In this document: positions 27,101 to 38,008 of the stretch, one piece after another | How positions within the stretch are numbered: position 1 is the first letter of the stretch | How the letters are laid out: every line of letters begins with the position of its first letter | Source: Poronia punctata | Taxonomy: Eukaryota > Ascomycota > Sordariomycetes > Xylariales > Xylariaceae | Direction: 5' to 3' | NCBI GenBank assembly: GCA_022579005.1 | Contig: MU401471.1 | Coordinates: 14,345 to 78,344, forward strand | Length of the DNA stretch: 64,000 bases | Notes under the pieces: generated by a model | Database searches by the model: none | What the model saw: only the letters and a program-made list of their open reading frames with translations | What the model was told of the DNA's origin: nothing | Translations under genes and position numbers: made by a program

Positions 27101-27812
27101 ACACGCCATTATCTTGATTGTCTCAAACGAAGTTTCTTTTCAGAGACGAATGTGGGAACAAGACAACCAACAACGGTATACGGGAGCCCTTTACACCTTG
27201 AAATAACTAGGTTAAAGTTAAAATAGGGGGGGGGGGGCGATTCAAGATTCCTTTTGCTTACTTGTAAATATTTGGGACTCGAAATTGTAGTCTTGTCGGA
27301 AGCACATATCCAGGTCTGTGAGCTCGGGTAGCACAAACAAATCGTCGCAGTCCCAGTGAAGTAGCAGAGCGTAGACTCTTTTATATCGTTGCGAGCTACC
27401 ATGATTAGGGAACGCCCTCGCGGCCGACTAGACAGCATATAAGCTCAGTCAGCCAACGGTCAAAGGTCAACGGTCAACCCGGTTTCCCCGTCTTTCTTTA
27501 ATTGCCCAATACCGGATTGCCGGCAAACAGAAGACGAGAGGGGGTGGTTGAGAGCACGCACATCTTGCAAAGCCTTTGCAAAATCAGGTAGGCGTTTCAC
27601 GTGGTAGTTGACCCTGCTGGTATCATGGGTCGCAGCAGGTATCCTGGAGTCTCCCAAGCTGGAACCATACTAGAGAATTTGAGAAGCGCATTAGATTGTT
27701 TCATCAACGGGGGCAGGCGCAGTCTCAGACTTGAGCTCACTGTGGAATCTTCGCTATCGTCTGTCGACTGTCTTGAGCTAATTGTCACGAAGGGTAAGGG
27801 AAAATCGGTCAT
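24123..27812 (-). CDS. Caspase-like (peptidase C14-type) and rhodanese-like domain protein
   Basis: Eight exons on the minus strand: 27812-27741, 27669-27562, 27427-27262, 27078-26934, 26876-26847, 26797-25447, 25391-24831 and 24749-24123, giving 1019 aa. All junctions have GT donors, AG acceptors and matching phases. Residues about 60-290 match the fungal caspase-like fold: LLIVYYGGHARID holds the candidate catalytic His (about 151) and LILLDCCAG the candidate Cys (about 201-202). A low-complexity middle part follows. A rhodanese-like domain at about 670-800 (LIIDLRPQDSYQRSHIHGA, later FVLKGHYREF) lacks an evident catalytic Cys loop and resembles the non-catalytic rhodanese modules of MAPK phosphatases. 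The tail is charged and Ser-rich. Protease activity and substrate are inferred, not shown. The first exon rests on phase and a good GTGAGC donor, and is the least certain part. Confidence 0.82.
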
Positions 27813-29266
27813 GACTGAGTACGCGGGCCTGATTCGCTACACGTTGGCTTCCAGATACCACCAACACTTAGTGAAGTGGGAGAGAGTGCAGGTGGAGGAG
27901 CCAGTCGGAAATGGTACGGAGAAGGTATAGATTAACCAAATACGGACGATTCACAAATGATCGTCTGGCTCTTTCCGGTCACCTCTCTACTGTAAAAGGT
28001 TCGGTAACTCTTTATTAGCACTTTCGGACCAGAGTTGTCCCTTGCGTGGTTGTTGGCAACGTGAAGGGAGGAGGCAGGCTAAGGTTAGATACCTCCTAAC
28101 GTTAGACCCTCTAGGTAGGTCTAAGTAGTCTAGGCCAACAGGGGCGTAGCCAATCGCGGGGTCACTGGCCACTGGCCCCCAAACGTTTCATGACAGGTCT
28201 GGGAGAAGGAGCGATACGGGTACAGATCCAACTTAAAGCATCCAAGATCTGCAGGCTGACAGGGGGGCCGAAAGGGAGGGGGGAGCCTACAGACCTCTAA
28301 ACGCCGGTTTCGCTCTCCCTCAAGTATGTGCACGGCTCGACAACATCGCGCCAATTGTATAAGGTGCTGTAAGAATATTCTGTGCGAAACCTGCAGCAAT
28401 CGTTATATATACTACTACCTAAACTAGGTACTCTCATTGCAACGCTCTGCAGACGCAAATAGCCTCGGTAGCGATATTGGTTTAGCGCTTGAATCAGCTG
28501 AAGCCCTAGAATGAATGCCCCAGTGGGACGAGGCATACATAGCCACACCCATCCCTCTCAACTGTCGAAGCCCCGTCTCCGATCTGGACTTATCACCCCT
28601 AGTCCCAAAAAGTCTGAAACTTGTTCGACAAAACATAACGTATGGACGAGAGCCAAAGGGAGGCTGATGCGGCGGTAGGAAGAGACTGAACTAATCTCCT
28701 CGCTTGTGCTACCATTCCTTGCCCCTCCCCCATAGGATAAAGATACCTTGTTGAAGTCGTGCATACTTCACAGAGGAGCCTTGCTATCGATTATGTTTTG
28801 TTCCCCATCCTGTCATGGCCGTCACCTGCAACTAGGTAGTGAGATGGCTGGCCATACGTAATTCGGCATTGTAGTTGATATACTTTAGCCACCAAAGTTG
28901 CCCATGTGACTTGCACAACGTCCATCAGACACATGCCTTCTCCAAATAACAGTGCTAGCGCTCGTCGGCATTGTTCAAAGTACCCGAACGTTATCTTGTT
29001 GGAATTAAGTGACGGCACAAGCTCACTCTATACCTGCTGCCCGGTAGACACCAGACTTTCCAAAAATATTTTGAAAGGCAATCGGTGGTGGAGGAGCTAA
29101 GCTGCGACAAGACACCAGGTGCAAATGGATGGTGCGGAGCAGGAACGAGCTCGTAACGGGCACATGTGCCCACCAAAAGTCCTTGGTGCTCGAACCAGGT
29201 TATTCGGTGGAGGGTAGGCTTGCTTGCGAAGGTAAGGGCCCCAAGCATGCCATAAAATGCTTCTCG
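27813..29266. other. Intergenic region
   Basis: About 1.45 kb upstream of the caspase-like gene and downstream of the next minus-strand gene. Open frames on both strands are short and unrecognised. It should contain the promoter of the caspase-like gene. Confidence 0.5.
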
Positions 29267-31141
29267 TTATGGCTTGTGCATCTGGCTCGCAACCCGGCGA
29301 GAATGTGCTTCTTCCATGAGACGCTCGCCTAAGCTCCTTGGGGTACCGTTTATGCCGCCCATGTCATGATAACTATATGATTCGTCCACGCCACTTCGAC
29401 CATCCACACTACCAACAAAAGAGTAGATATCGCCCATTTCAGCCGCCTTTCTGTGTAATTCCTCGTCACGGACTACTCCAATTACAAAAGGCTTCCCGTT
29501 GTACGAGCCGGCGGAGGCACCCAGCTGTCTAGAGAGAGATGAAGCGGGAAACGGAGATGACGGACGCTCGGTCTTTGCAACGGGCACCGCAGGGGACTTG
29601 GCGTACGGATGAGGAGACGATGCCGCAGTCGAGTTATCCGCGAGAGGCGTGGCCTGGTCATCGTCCTCTTCTTCCTCCTCGCCTTCTTCTTCCAGCTCGT
29701 CCTCATCGATATATTTGGGGGGTGCATATTGTGGGGCGGAACTTTGGTCGTCAGATGGACTAGTATCACCTTCCTCAAACTGGAACAGGGCTTCTTCTAG
29801 CTCTACTTTTCGTTCTTCTCTTCCCCTCGAAGCCTGGCGTGACAATGTAACGATACTTGGCGGCACAGATATGATCGTCGCCGGCGTCGCCTGTTGCGAG
29901 TCTGTGTTCCCTAAATGCGCTTCCTGTCCGGGTGGCCCTGGGGAGGTGAACCTTTTTCGGTCCTTAAAAGAAGTAAGTTGGGGAAGTTGCAGTAAGTCAT
30001 CGGCCTCAAGATCCGATTCGCCATTCGCATCAATGCGTTGCCTATGGTCTGCCCCTTTTGCCTGCTGTCTCGGCCACTCACACGCTTCATCACCATTGGG
30101 GCCGTTTGTCGCGGTGGGTTCGACTGGTTTCGGAGCAGCTCCCGTGTGCTTTTTCCTCGAATTCGACATGACAAGCACCTCGTCATCGTCATCATCTTCT
30201 TGGTACTCTCCCACTACAGTCCATTTCGAAGTGTCTTCGGTCGAACTCCTCGCCAGTGCTTTCAGCCTCTCCGTAGATGATATCTTTTTTGGTCTTGGTG
30301 GGGAGCTTCCTAAAACGCCATCTCCCTCCTCGTCTTCCCCTTCCTCGAACACCACGCTATCGTGCATCGGCGAGGCTCGATCTTGTGGAGATGTCGCTAC
30401 TAAGTCATAAGATCGGGGAGACATGGGCGGTGAAGCCGTGGTTGGAACCTCTTCGCCCTCGACATCAAATCGAACTCGCCGGGGGCTCGGTGTACTCTTG
30501 GCAGAACTACTCGACGACCGACGCAGTGCACTTCTACGTGTGCTGCATGCAACCTTTTCAGGCGCTAGAACGAAGGTATTTTCTGACGTAAGATTACCAG
30601 CAACCTCCGGCTGCGGCTGGATGGTGTCTGGCGTTATTTGTCGCGGTAGCTCTTGAGCGTCATCGAGTGGTTTGTCTAGAGGGGTGGTGGACATCAACGC
30701 AGTATCCTGACTAGATAATGTTCCTTTCGGTGCCATGACTTCGAGAAGAGGAAGATAGCTTGGTATGAACAGGCCGTGGAACTCGCGCTCACGTTCACGT
30801 TCATGGGGTGATCCAGGGCTGGTATCATGGGGAGGGACACCCGATGTATGAGGTAACACCGGTGGCGGTGATGTTCTGCCACACCGCCTATGACGACGTA
30901 GGTCTAGGAATGGGGAGGTAGGATCAGCCGCGACAGTGGGCCCCAATGCCGAGTAGTTCATGAGCTCATTTGCGACAACTTCCCGGACCTGAATTGAAAC
31001 GGGCTCTGGTACGTCATGCAATAATTGGTGCGCATACCGCAAAAACTCCTGGGCCCTTTCCTGGCGATAATTAGAGACGCTTTGATCAAGCTCGGCAAGC
31101 TTGTTCGACAGCTCTGACGCGAGCTTTGTGGCGTCGTCCAT
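29267..31141 (-). CDS. Disordered conserved-type protein with PP1-docking-like motif
   Basis: A single open exon of 624 aa with an ATG at 31,141. I do not recognise the function. The first 60 or so residues are predicted helical (SNKLAELDQSVSNYRQERAQ). The remainder is mostly low complexity: Ser/Pro-rich, with acidic runs (EDDDDDE; GEEEEEDDD) and an ERERERE stretch. A basic Ser-rich patch leads into SPRRVRFDVEGEEV (about residues 220-235), which contains RVRF, a match to the RVxF consensus for docking protein phosphatase 1. The last about 80 residues look more ordered (IGVVRDEELHRKAAEMGDIY). Length, codon use and lack of stops support a real gene. A nuclear or cell-cycle role is possible, but that is only inference. 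Confidence 0.8.
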   Translation of the reverse strand: MDDATKLASELSNKLAELDQSVSNYRQERAQEFLRYAHQLLHDVPEPVSIQVREVVANELMNYSALGPTVAADPTSPFLDLRRHRRCGRTSPPPVLPHTSGVPPHDTSPGSPHEREREREFHGLFIPSYLPLLEVMAPKGTLSSQDTALMSTTPLDKPLDDAQELPRQITPDTIQPQPEVAGNLTSENTFVLAPEKVACSTRRSALRRSSSSSAKSTPSPRRVRFDVEGEEVPTTASPPMSPRSYDLVATSPQDRASPMHDSVVFEEGEDEEGDGVLGSSPPRPKKISSTERLKALARSSTEDTSKWTVVGEYQEDDDDDEVLVMSNSRKKHTGAAPKPVEPTATNGPNGDEACEWPRQQAKGADHRQRIDANGESDLEADDLLQLPQLTSFKDRKRFTSPGPPGQEAHLGNTDSQQATPATIISVPPSIVTLSRQASRGREERKVELEEALFQFEEGDTSPSDDQSSAPQYAPPKYIDEDELEEEGEEEEEDDDQATPLADNSTAASSPHPYAKSPAVPVAKTERPSSPFPASSLSRQLGASAGSYNGKPFVIGVVRDEELHRKAAEMGDIYSFVGSVDGRSGVDESYSYHDMGGINGTPRSLGERLMEEAHSRRVASQMHKP

Positions 31142-33493
31142 TGTTCCAACCTCTGGCTCCGGCTGTGCTATTCTTGCTAAGGCCCTAACCTAGCAGCGAG
31201 GGGAGTCGGGCGCCAACAGGAAGAATGTTTCAATCAAGGACCAATTGGCGAAGAGCGGGCATAGTTTGGTGTTAGTAAGTCACATGCACAGAAATACGCT
31301 CGCAGACCACCAAGTCTAAAGATGAAGGATCCTGTTTTGTCGAGCGTTCTGGGATTGAAATGTTGGGTGGACGAAGGCGAGGATCTGAATCCTACAACGT
31401 TTTACTGAACAGACAGAGGATAGGTCGGATTAGAATCGGGCGTTATCCGTGCATAAATCGATGAGCGCCTAAAGGGCTACCTATAGTGGCTGATGGATTG
31501 AGTTTTGTGATACAATGTACAAAATTGAAGCCGCCGTAAAGTCGGTCTCCAACGAGTCCCTAATGCAAATATTGTGACGTAGGAGAAACGCCCTAAGAGA
31601 TATCCGTTTGAAACTAACGCTGCGGGTTCCGAGATTGTATGGTGTAGCGACAGGCTGTTCCTCTTCTGATGGTGGTGGGAGTCGAAGTGAGTTTAACGGC
31701 TGCGTCGGTAATAATGATGGTGGGCACGAGGGTTGTGTAATTTGGTGGTGGTGGTGGTGGTGGGCAAAGGCCAAGAAGGAGCAACGATGCCTGAGTGGCT
31801 GCCGATTCAGGCTTGGATGCAAATGCGACAGCTGTGTTTGCACATTCCGATAATTGGGGACGGCTGATCAGCGGTTGCCAAATGTTCGAGAAGATGTTAA
31901 GAAGGAGGAAGGAGGGAAGTTTTACTGGTAGCTGTGGGGGCAGCACTTCTTCCACACATTCTAGATCTCTATTCTGTCCGGGGTTCTGGCAAGTCTGGCC
32001 GCCTGGGTATAAAGAGCCTTAAGAGGTAGAGTGCCTAGGTTAGTCTTTTGCTGCAGGTTACGGCCGCTCATCGGGTTGTTATCCAGGCCAACAGAGGGTT
32101 TCTAATGACCAGGAATCGTTCAATTTGGTTCTTTCTTTGTCAAACCAGAGCCCAGATAGGTATGTATGTACTACCTACTCTAGCCTCGACGCTTTTACGG
32201 TGTATCCGGGGTACTCGTACTATCATTGTAGCAACAACCGCAACTGCAGTACCTATTTCAAAACATGTTGCACACCTGGGCAGTCCTTCTAAATTGGATG
32301 TAGCACCTACCCTAAGACTGACATTTACCTACATATGCCTACACCCTACCTAGGATCTCTTATGTATATAGTAGGTAGGCATCTACAGGTTCTTTATTAC
32401 GATATATTGGTCTTTGGCGTTACGATACCTATCCTGCTTCTAATTTCCACGTCTACATGTACATTTACCATGATATAATGACGTACTGTGCCCAGGGTAT
32501 GAATAGAGAGTGTAACCCTACCGGCATATTTATCTGCTTGGGATCTGTGTGGTACCATAGACACCTACAGGCACACTGCACTTGTAGGTGCCCTTGTAGG
32601 CTTTTTAGAAAGAGTGTAATAGGTAAAATGGGAATTATAATCAGGGATGTCTCCAGTGTTTAGAATTTATTAATATGTAATCTAACTTCTGTTAGATGCT
32701 AGGTTACGTGCAAGTGATAGCAGGTTAGGGCAAATAATTGAATGATCATGGGATTCGAGGTTAAATAATCGTGCCCACGTGTGGGCGTGCGTGTGTATAT
32801 ACACAAGGCGCAAAGCGAGTTCATTCGATTAAGAACCGGCAAAGCAATGCTTAATCGCAACTGGCAGCCTTGTAAGTTGTAGAAGTTCCCCTCGTTTCAG
32901 GTGACCGACCGGTCGGTTGGTTCATGTCTCTCATCGCTTGCTTATATAAGACTTGTATTAAACTCGAAATAGTTAGGCTGGTCCCCGTACTGATTACGTG
33001 TACGAGTACCTACTCGTACAGGCACAATAGCCTTCAAATGTCCCAGCCGGCGTGCCGAGGTCTTGGTATGTGGTTAATTAAACCTTTTTGGTGGTCGACT
33101 GACACGTTAATAGGTGCCGTCCAACTCCATGGGGGTCAATACATTTCCAAAACCTCCTCTCAAACGCATGTGACCGGTTCAATCGCAAGCAACTTCTAAG
33201 TGTGTCCACTTCATTGTTATATGTAATTTTTGTTTCAGCAACTGTTACCTCTGCTTACTTTGGTTTTTTTTCTACCCTACGAAGCCTGTACCTTACTTAT
33301 GATAACTTGTCCGTGTTGTTATATAGTTTTCGATGCTGCGCTTGGCATCTTTTTTGAACCATTTAGCCTGAGTGAGCCGGCGCGTCCCAATATACAGCCA
33401 CAAGAAGTGCATGTCGCTTCGTCTATAACCAACCGAAATTATCACGATTACTCTCCTTAAAAATCTCAAACCGAAACGCTAAAAGACCGAACC
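31142..33493. other. Divergent intergenic region
   Basis: A 2.35 kb promoter region shared by the divergent 624-aa gene and the PEX11-like gene. It holds a GTG trinucleotide repeat (31,744-31,763) and an inverted TACGAGTA/TACTCGTA pair at 33,001-33,018. No gene was found. Confidence 0.6.
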
Positions 33494-34462
33494 ATGTCGA
33501 ACGACGTTACAGCTCTCACAGACCTTCCCACCGGCGACCCTGTGCCGTCCTCCGCGCCGTCGCCCGCACCGAAGCCCAAACCGTTCCCCCTTCGCGAGCT
33601 CCTGGCTGCCACCCCCTCCAATATCGATGCCTTCTTGGCGCACCTTCAACGATGTCTGTCGACACCGTCGGGAATTGACACAGTCCTCCTGTTTGTCTGT
33701 TACACATCTCGTCTGAGTGCCGCCGTGTTGACAACGCTCGTGCAACCGGCCATCCAGCGCAGCGCCGATCGGTTCATCGCGCTCGCCAATGCACTCCCGC
33801 CCTCGACAACGCTCATCTTCAGCGCCAAGGCCCTACCGTCGTCGAGCGTCGCCTTAGTACTAGAGCTCTCGAAGCGTCTCCGAGCTCTCAGCGGTCTGAC
33901 GAGCGAAGCCCGCACAATTCTGCGGCTATGGGGTCTTCTGGGCATGTATTTCTGGGCCAGGCGCCTGGTGCTGAAGTTACGGAACCCAACTGCACAAGCT
34001 GACGGCAAACCCGAGAGCAAGCTTGACACTACGATCGCGTGGACGCAACTCACCACCTGCATCATATTCCAGGCGCTCGAGAACGCGGCCTACCTGTCAT
34101 CCAAGGGCATTTTCGGCATGTCGCCCAAGGCGCAGGGTAAGGCCGCCATATGGAGCGCGAGGTTTTGGGGCTCCTTTGTCGGTATCGAGCTCATACGGCT
34201 GTACTACGATTCGGTGAAGCGCGGCCGACGGACACGGAGCGAGAAGTTTGCCGGCGGAAAAACGGTTGCCGTCGTTGAGAGCGAAGAGCGCGACTGGAAC
34301 GATAACTGGCGCAAGAGCGTCGTCCGCAATCTGGCATGGGCTCCGCTCACTTTACACTGGAGTCTTCCACAGGGTCTCGTTTCCGAAATGGCGGTGGGCG
34401 CGTTGGCGTCCATCCCTGGTGTCATCCAAATGCGCGATCTCTGGCGCAACACCGCCGCTTGA
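33494..34462 (+). CDS. PEX11: Peroxisomal biogenesis factor 11 (PEX11) family protein
   Basis: A single exon of 322 aa. After a Pro-rich N-terminus (about 40 residues) come the family features: an amphipathic N-terminal region (LRELLAATPSNIDAFLAHLQ), the stretch LSKRLRALSGLTSEARTILR, then LRLWGLLGMYFWARRL and a second hydrophobic segment near LTTCIIFQALENAAYLSSKG. The C-terminus has a hydrophobic segment in LVSEMAVGALASIPGVIQM. PEX11 proteins sit in the peroxisomal membrane and elongate it before fission. This one looks closer to the PEX11C/Pex11-like branch of filamentous fungi than to yeast Pex11p, a judgement from memory of family patterns. The start was chosen as the first ATG after a pyrimidine/A-rich leader. 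Confidence 0.82.
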   Translation: MSNDVTALTDLPTGDPVPSSAPSPAPKPKPFPLRELLAATPSNIDAFLAHLQRCLSTPSGIDTVLLFVCYTSRLSAAVLTTLVQPAIQRSADRFIALANALPPSTTLIFSAKALPSSSVALVLELSKRLRALSGLTSEARTILRLWGLLGMYFWARRLVLKLRNPTAQADGKPESKLDTTIAWTQLTTCIIFQALENAAYLSSKGIFGMSPKAQGKAAIWSARFWGSFVGIELIRLYYDSVKRGRRTRSEKFAGGKTVAVVESEERDWNDNWRKSVVRNLAWAPLTLHWSLPQGLVSEMAVGALASIPGVIQMRDLWRNTAA

Positions 34463-35749
34463 AAACCAGAACGACTAATTGTCTGGCGATAAACCTATCA
34501 TGCGCATTTCCTATGTAGCATGGGCGAGTCATGAAAGCAAGATGGAATGTTGACTGGATAGCTCTAGCTCAAAGCGAATATCTCAAATTCCTGAGAGTGG
34601 CGGGGTGGTCGTTTTGGCTCGGTACGTACCTAGCAAACCAAAAATGCGAAACTTTCATGATAGAATCTGCGAGCGAGTGGGCAATCTTATTTACTTTTTA
34701 CATACACTACGGAGAGTCTAGGCTCGAAGGAAGGGGTTTACTTTTACACTTCACGGCATTCGCAGGCTGCGGTGCTTATTATACTGAAAGTAGGGAATTC
34801 ACTGCTAGTAAAATAGAGAAACGACGAGATACTTGGAGTTGGTCATCTGCCACAATAAAAAAAACATTTGTCCGATTAAACGGCCGGATAGACAGTATAC
34901 CAAGCAACCCCTTATTGGCGGTCAAAACAATACAAATCACGGCTATCTGCTTAACCTAGGATGCCTTCTCTCTTATATGTAGTGCCATGGTTCCTACCAT
35001 AGGTCTTCCTCCTCTCCCAGTCGGTCCCAGCTACTGACAGTATAGGATACGACGAAAGGAGCGGCTCCTATGCAGCCCGAGTGATATGCGCGTTGCTTTA
35101 TAAGACCCGTGGTAGCAGTAGGAACAAATACACACGGATTCTTGCGAGATAATTGCTGTACCTTGATCTAGAGTTGTGGCACGTCCGTGAAGCTTACCAA
35201 GGCCGAATTGAATGTTTATGTACCTATGTATCTCACCGTCAAGGACAAGTATACTAGGTATAAATCTCCTACCTATTGTCAAATATCCCCTCCCACCCCA
35301 TCTGGAGAAAAATAGATACATGACGCTACTTGTAACGTAGCTAGGTTACACGATAATTATAATTTGGTCACAGGGGACAGGGAGGACGTCAACAAAAAGT
35401 GACCGGGTGCTGGGCAATGGTGGGGCATACATGTGTAGAAAATGCGCTAAACCGAATGAATCACCGTGTAGAACGTATGTCTTGGCACCTACTTACGAGT
35501 ACATTGTCACCAAACACGCTAACCTTAGAGACCTTGACGCGTCTAATTATGCCCCCAAGTCCCCACCATTGATTTCACCTTGTTTTCAATATTTCTACTT
35601 CACGAGTAATTACCTACATTACATACATACTTATATCTACACGAGAAAACAGTTCCGCCGAATCATGCCAATCAGCTTGTCACAACATATAACATCGTTG
35701 TCGACTTATCTCCAATCATTGACATCTTGCTTTCCGACCCGAGAAAATC
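34463..35749. other. Intergenic region
   Basis: A 1.3 kb interval between two plus-strand genes. The 142-aa frame at 34,531-34,959 lies in the expected 3' untranslated region of the PEX11-like gene and shows no family features. No other signal is seen. Confidence 0.5.
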
Positions 35750-37555
35750 ATGCCGCGACCTCCTCGTTCCCGAGCCGCGCCGACGCGCTTGGCTAAAGCA
35801 GCAAATCCACCCAAGACCGCACCAACATCTCAACCTGACGCGACAATCTCGAATACGCCAGAGATGAACGACAATGATGGGGAGACGGCCGCCGCCCCGC
35901 GACGCAAGTCTTTACGTGCTGGTAATAATGCACAACAGCAGATGGCGATGGATCGAGCGAAACAGAGACGCGATGCTGCTATGGAAAGACTCCAAAACAT
36001 AACGTCGACCGCTAGTAGTTCGGACGAGGAAGAAGAGGAAGAGGAGGTAGTCAAGGACTCGCAACCGAAACCCGTGGATGATGATGACGATGATGCGGCG
36101 GAACGCGTCAAGGCGACGCCAGTACGTCGTCCCCGGCTCACAGACCTTTCTGGGCTGGACCTGGACGATTCCATGTTCGATGATCTGAATACTACTGTCG
36201 GTACGGTAGCACATGCCAGTGCCCACCGGTCGGCCGAAACATCCACTTTATCCGTCTCCCAGTTTAGACGAAGACCGCGCGCTGGCAGTTTTCTCAGCCG
36301 TGACGATGGGCCAATTCGACCCAGCAGCAGGACAGGGAATAATACTCCCGCCTTTGGTTCTACGCTCAATTTTGGTGTATTCAAAAGGCGGGCCAGAGAG
36401 CCCAGTATCCTCTCCACTGCCCAGAAGCCTAGGCCCCAACGCCCCGGCCACGAAGATGAAATGGAACGCGACGACAGCATTGACGATGATGAGAACGATG
36501 ACAATGTGGAGGAGGTAGATAAAGGCAATTTTGCACCCGAGGCTGAATCTACACCTCTCCGTCGTCACTCTAAGAGAGGGCCGGAAGAAGCGGGACGTGC
36601 ACAGACAAGTTCTAGCGGACAGTCGCGCAAGAGAAAATCAACTGAAAGCCATGAACGGCGCACGCGATCGTCTCCCTTCAATCCGGGTGGAGCTGTACGC
36701 GAATCTATCGAGAATGAAGCTTCAGATAACGATTCTCTTTCATCCCCGCTCTCATCTGCAGCCTCACTACCACCGGACCGATTCTCCACGCCAGTTAAGC
36801 CAAGCATGGATCCCGAGCTTATGGCTCCTCCGTTAAGTAGCGGTTCCTCACAAGCCGATGAGATTTGGCCGCCACTTACGTCTATTCCCAAGGCCCGCAC
36901 ACGCCGTGCGGCATCGGCACTACGTCAGACTCCAGGAAACGAGAGCACATCAGACATTTCATCGCCACCATCGCTTACACATTCGCCCAACTATGCCGCG
37001 TCCTCTTCGCCGCCGCCACCAGCACGGGCAGTCAAACCGAAGCCAAAACCAACTGCCAAGCCTCTCCCTAAACTCACAACTGCCCAGCTCACGGGAATGC
37101 TGCCACGTCGTCGTCATAGACTCGCTCGCGATGGAACCATCAGTTCGGGCGAAGAGTCAGAAGCAGAGGTAGACATGTCTGGCCTCCGTGAAGGCGACGA
37201 TGAACTCGAACACTTGGACGTCCGCAGTAGACGGCGTCCAACGTCGCGAGCAGGTGCCGGGAACAATATCAAACCACGGCAGAATAACAAAAAGCCAACC
37301 CAAGTTTCGAAGAAGCGAGTGTCGAGGACCTATGGTCGACTATCGGACAAGGAAAACCAGGAGGCAGACGAAGATGAGGCCGATGATAATATCGGTGCTG
37401 CTGCTGACGATATAATGGAGGAGGATAGCCAGATGTTGGTGGAGAGAATAGGCGAGGAGCTCAAGACGGCAGTACGCAAGTTCCAGGAGGTGGACAAGTG
37501 GGAGCTATCTTTTGAGGAGAAGGAACGAAGTAGTTCGCCGGTGGATGCTCGATAA
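35750..37555 (+). CDS. Highly charged disordered protein, function unknown
   Basis: A single exon of 601 aa, starting at the ATG in AAAATCATG. I do not recognise the family with confidence. The protein is almost wholly low complexity: a basic N-terminus (PRPPRSRAAPTRLAK), acidic runs (SSDEEEEEEEVV, DDDDDDAAERV, DDSIDDDENDD) and many SP/TP sites. Two short blocks look constrained. One is KRVSRTYGRLSDKENQE near residue 530; the other is a C-terminal helix (LKTAVRKFQEVDKWELSFEE) next to the stop. Basic/acidic alternation and the KEN-like DKEN sequence suggest a nuclear or chromosome-associated protein, possibly turned over by the APC/C. That is inference only. Confidence 0.78.
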   Translation: MPRPPRSRAAPTRLAKAANPPKTAPTSQPDATISNTPEMNDNDGETAAAPRRKSLRAGNNAQQQMAMDRAKQRRDAAMERLQNITSTASSSDEEEEEEEVVKDSQPKPVDDDDDDAAERVKATPVRRPRLTDLSGLDLDDSMFDDLNTTVGTVAHASAHRSAETSTLSVSQFRRRPRAGSFLSRDDGPIRPSSRTGNNTPAFGSTLNFGVFKRRAREPSILSTAQKPRPQRPGHEDEMERDDSIDDDENDDNVEEVDKGNFAPEAESTPLRRHSKRGPEEAGRAQTSSSGQSRKRKSTESHERRTRSSPFNPGGAVRESIENEASDNDSLSSPLSSAASLPPDRFSTPVKPSMDPELMAPPLSSGSSQADEIWPPLTSIPKARTRRAASALRQTPGNESTSDISSPPSLTHSPNYAASSSPPPPARAVKPKPKPTAKPLPKLTTAQLTGMLPRRRHRLARDGTISSGEESEAEVDMSGLREGDDELEHLDVRSRRRPTSRAGAGNNIKPRQNNKKPTQVSKKRVSRTYGRLSDKENQEADEDEADDNIGAAADDIMEEDSQMLVERIGEELKTAVRKFQEVDKWELSFEEKERSSSPVDAR

Positions 37556-38008
37556 TTGGCCATTTTAGGGCAAGTTCGAGGCCACATGCGAACAGAATAC
37601 TCAGACACAGATGCGAGTTGAGTCTGAGAAAACACCATGATGAGATCATGAGGCGTTTTGAGATTTGTCTTTCACACGAGTTAGCCTTTGCATGTTTGGC
37701 GAGGCGAAACACGATGCTGGGATTTGGCTAGTGGACGACTGCGTACCGGGACGGTCTTTGTGGCTTTTGCTCACTTGTTGTAAATACTCAGTACCACTAA
37801 ACTTCTTCCAACTTCCGATAATGTTACGTACATCTCTGCCTCTTCAACGTCTTATGCATGGTACTAGAGATACCCATGACATCGCATCGCATCGATAACC
37901 CTATCAGATATATTTTTTGGTACCAATAGCGTCAAGCCTGTGCTGCGAGCCACATCTTCCCATGCGTTTCTTGGAAGGTTTGCGAAGGAATAATAATACC
38001 CCAAGATC
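37556..38008. other. Convergent intergenic region
   Basis: About 450 bp between the stop of the 601-aa gene and the stop of TIP41 on the other strand. It contains no gene and probably holds both 3' ends. Confidence 0.6.

Noticed and set aside
27513..27563. Alternative first exon of the caspase-like gene starting at 27,563
   Set aside because: It closes in phase, but the chosen exon at 27,562-27,669 gives the family-like sequence DFAKALQD leading into the next exon, with a further phase-matched upstream exon.
27601..27930. 109-codon plus-strand frame
   Set aside because: It overlaps the first two exons of the caspase-like gene on the other strand and has no recognisable features.
29649..30410. 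253-codon Ser/Cys-rich plus-strand frame
   Set aside because: It is an antisense shadow of the 624-aa minus-strand gene, produced by complementing its acidic codon runs.
34531..34959. 142-codon plus-strand frame after PEX11
   Set aside because: It sits where the 3' untranslated region is expected and shows no family pattern.
35830..36528. 232-codon Ser-rich minus-strand frame
   Set aside because: It is antisense to the acidic part of the 601-aa gene; GAA/GAC runs read as Ser/Phe codons on the other strand.
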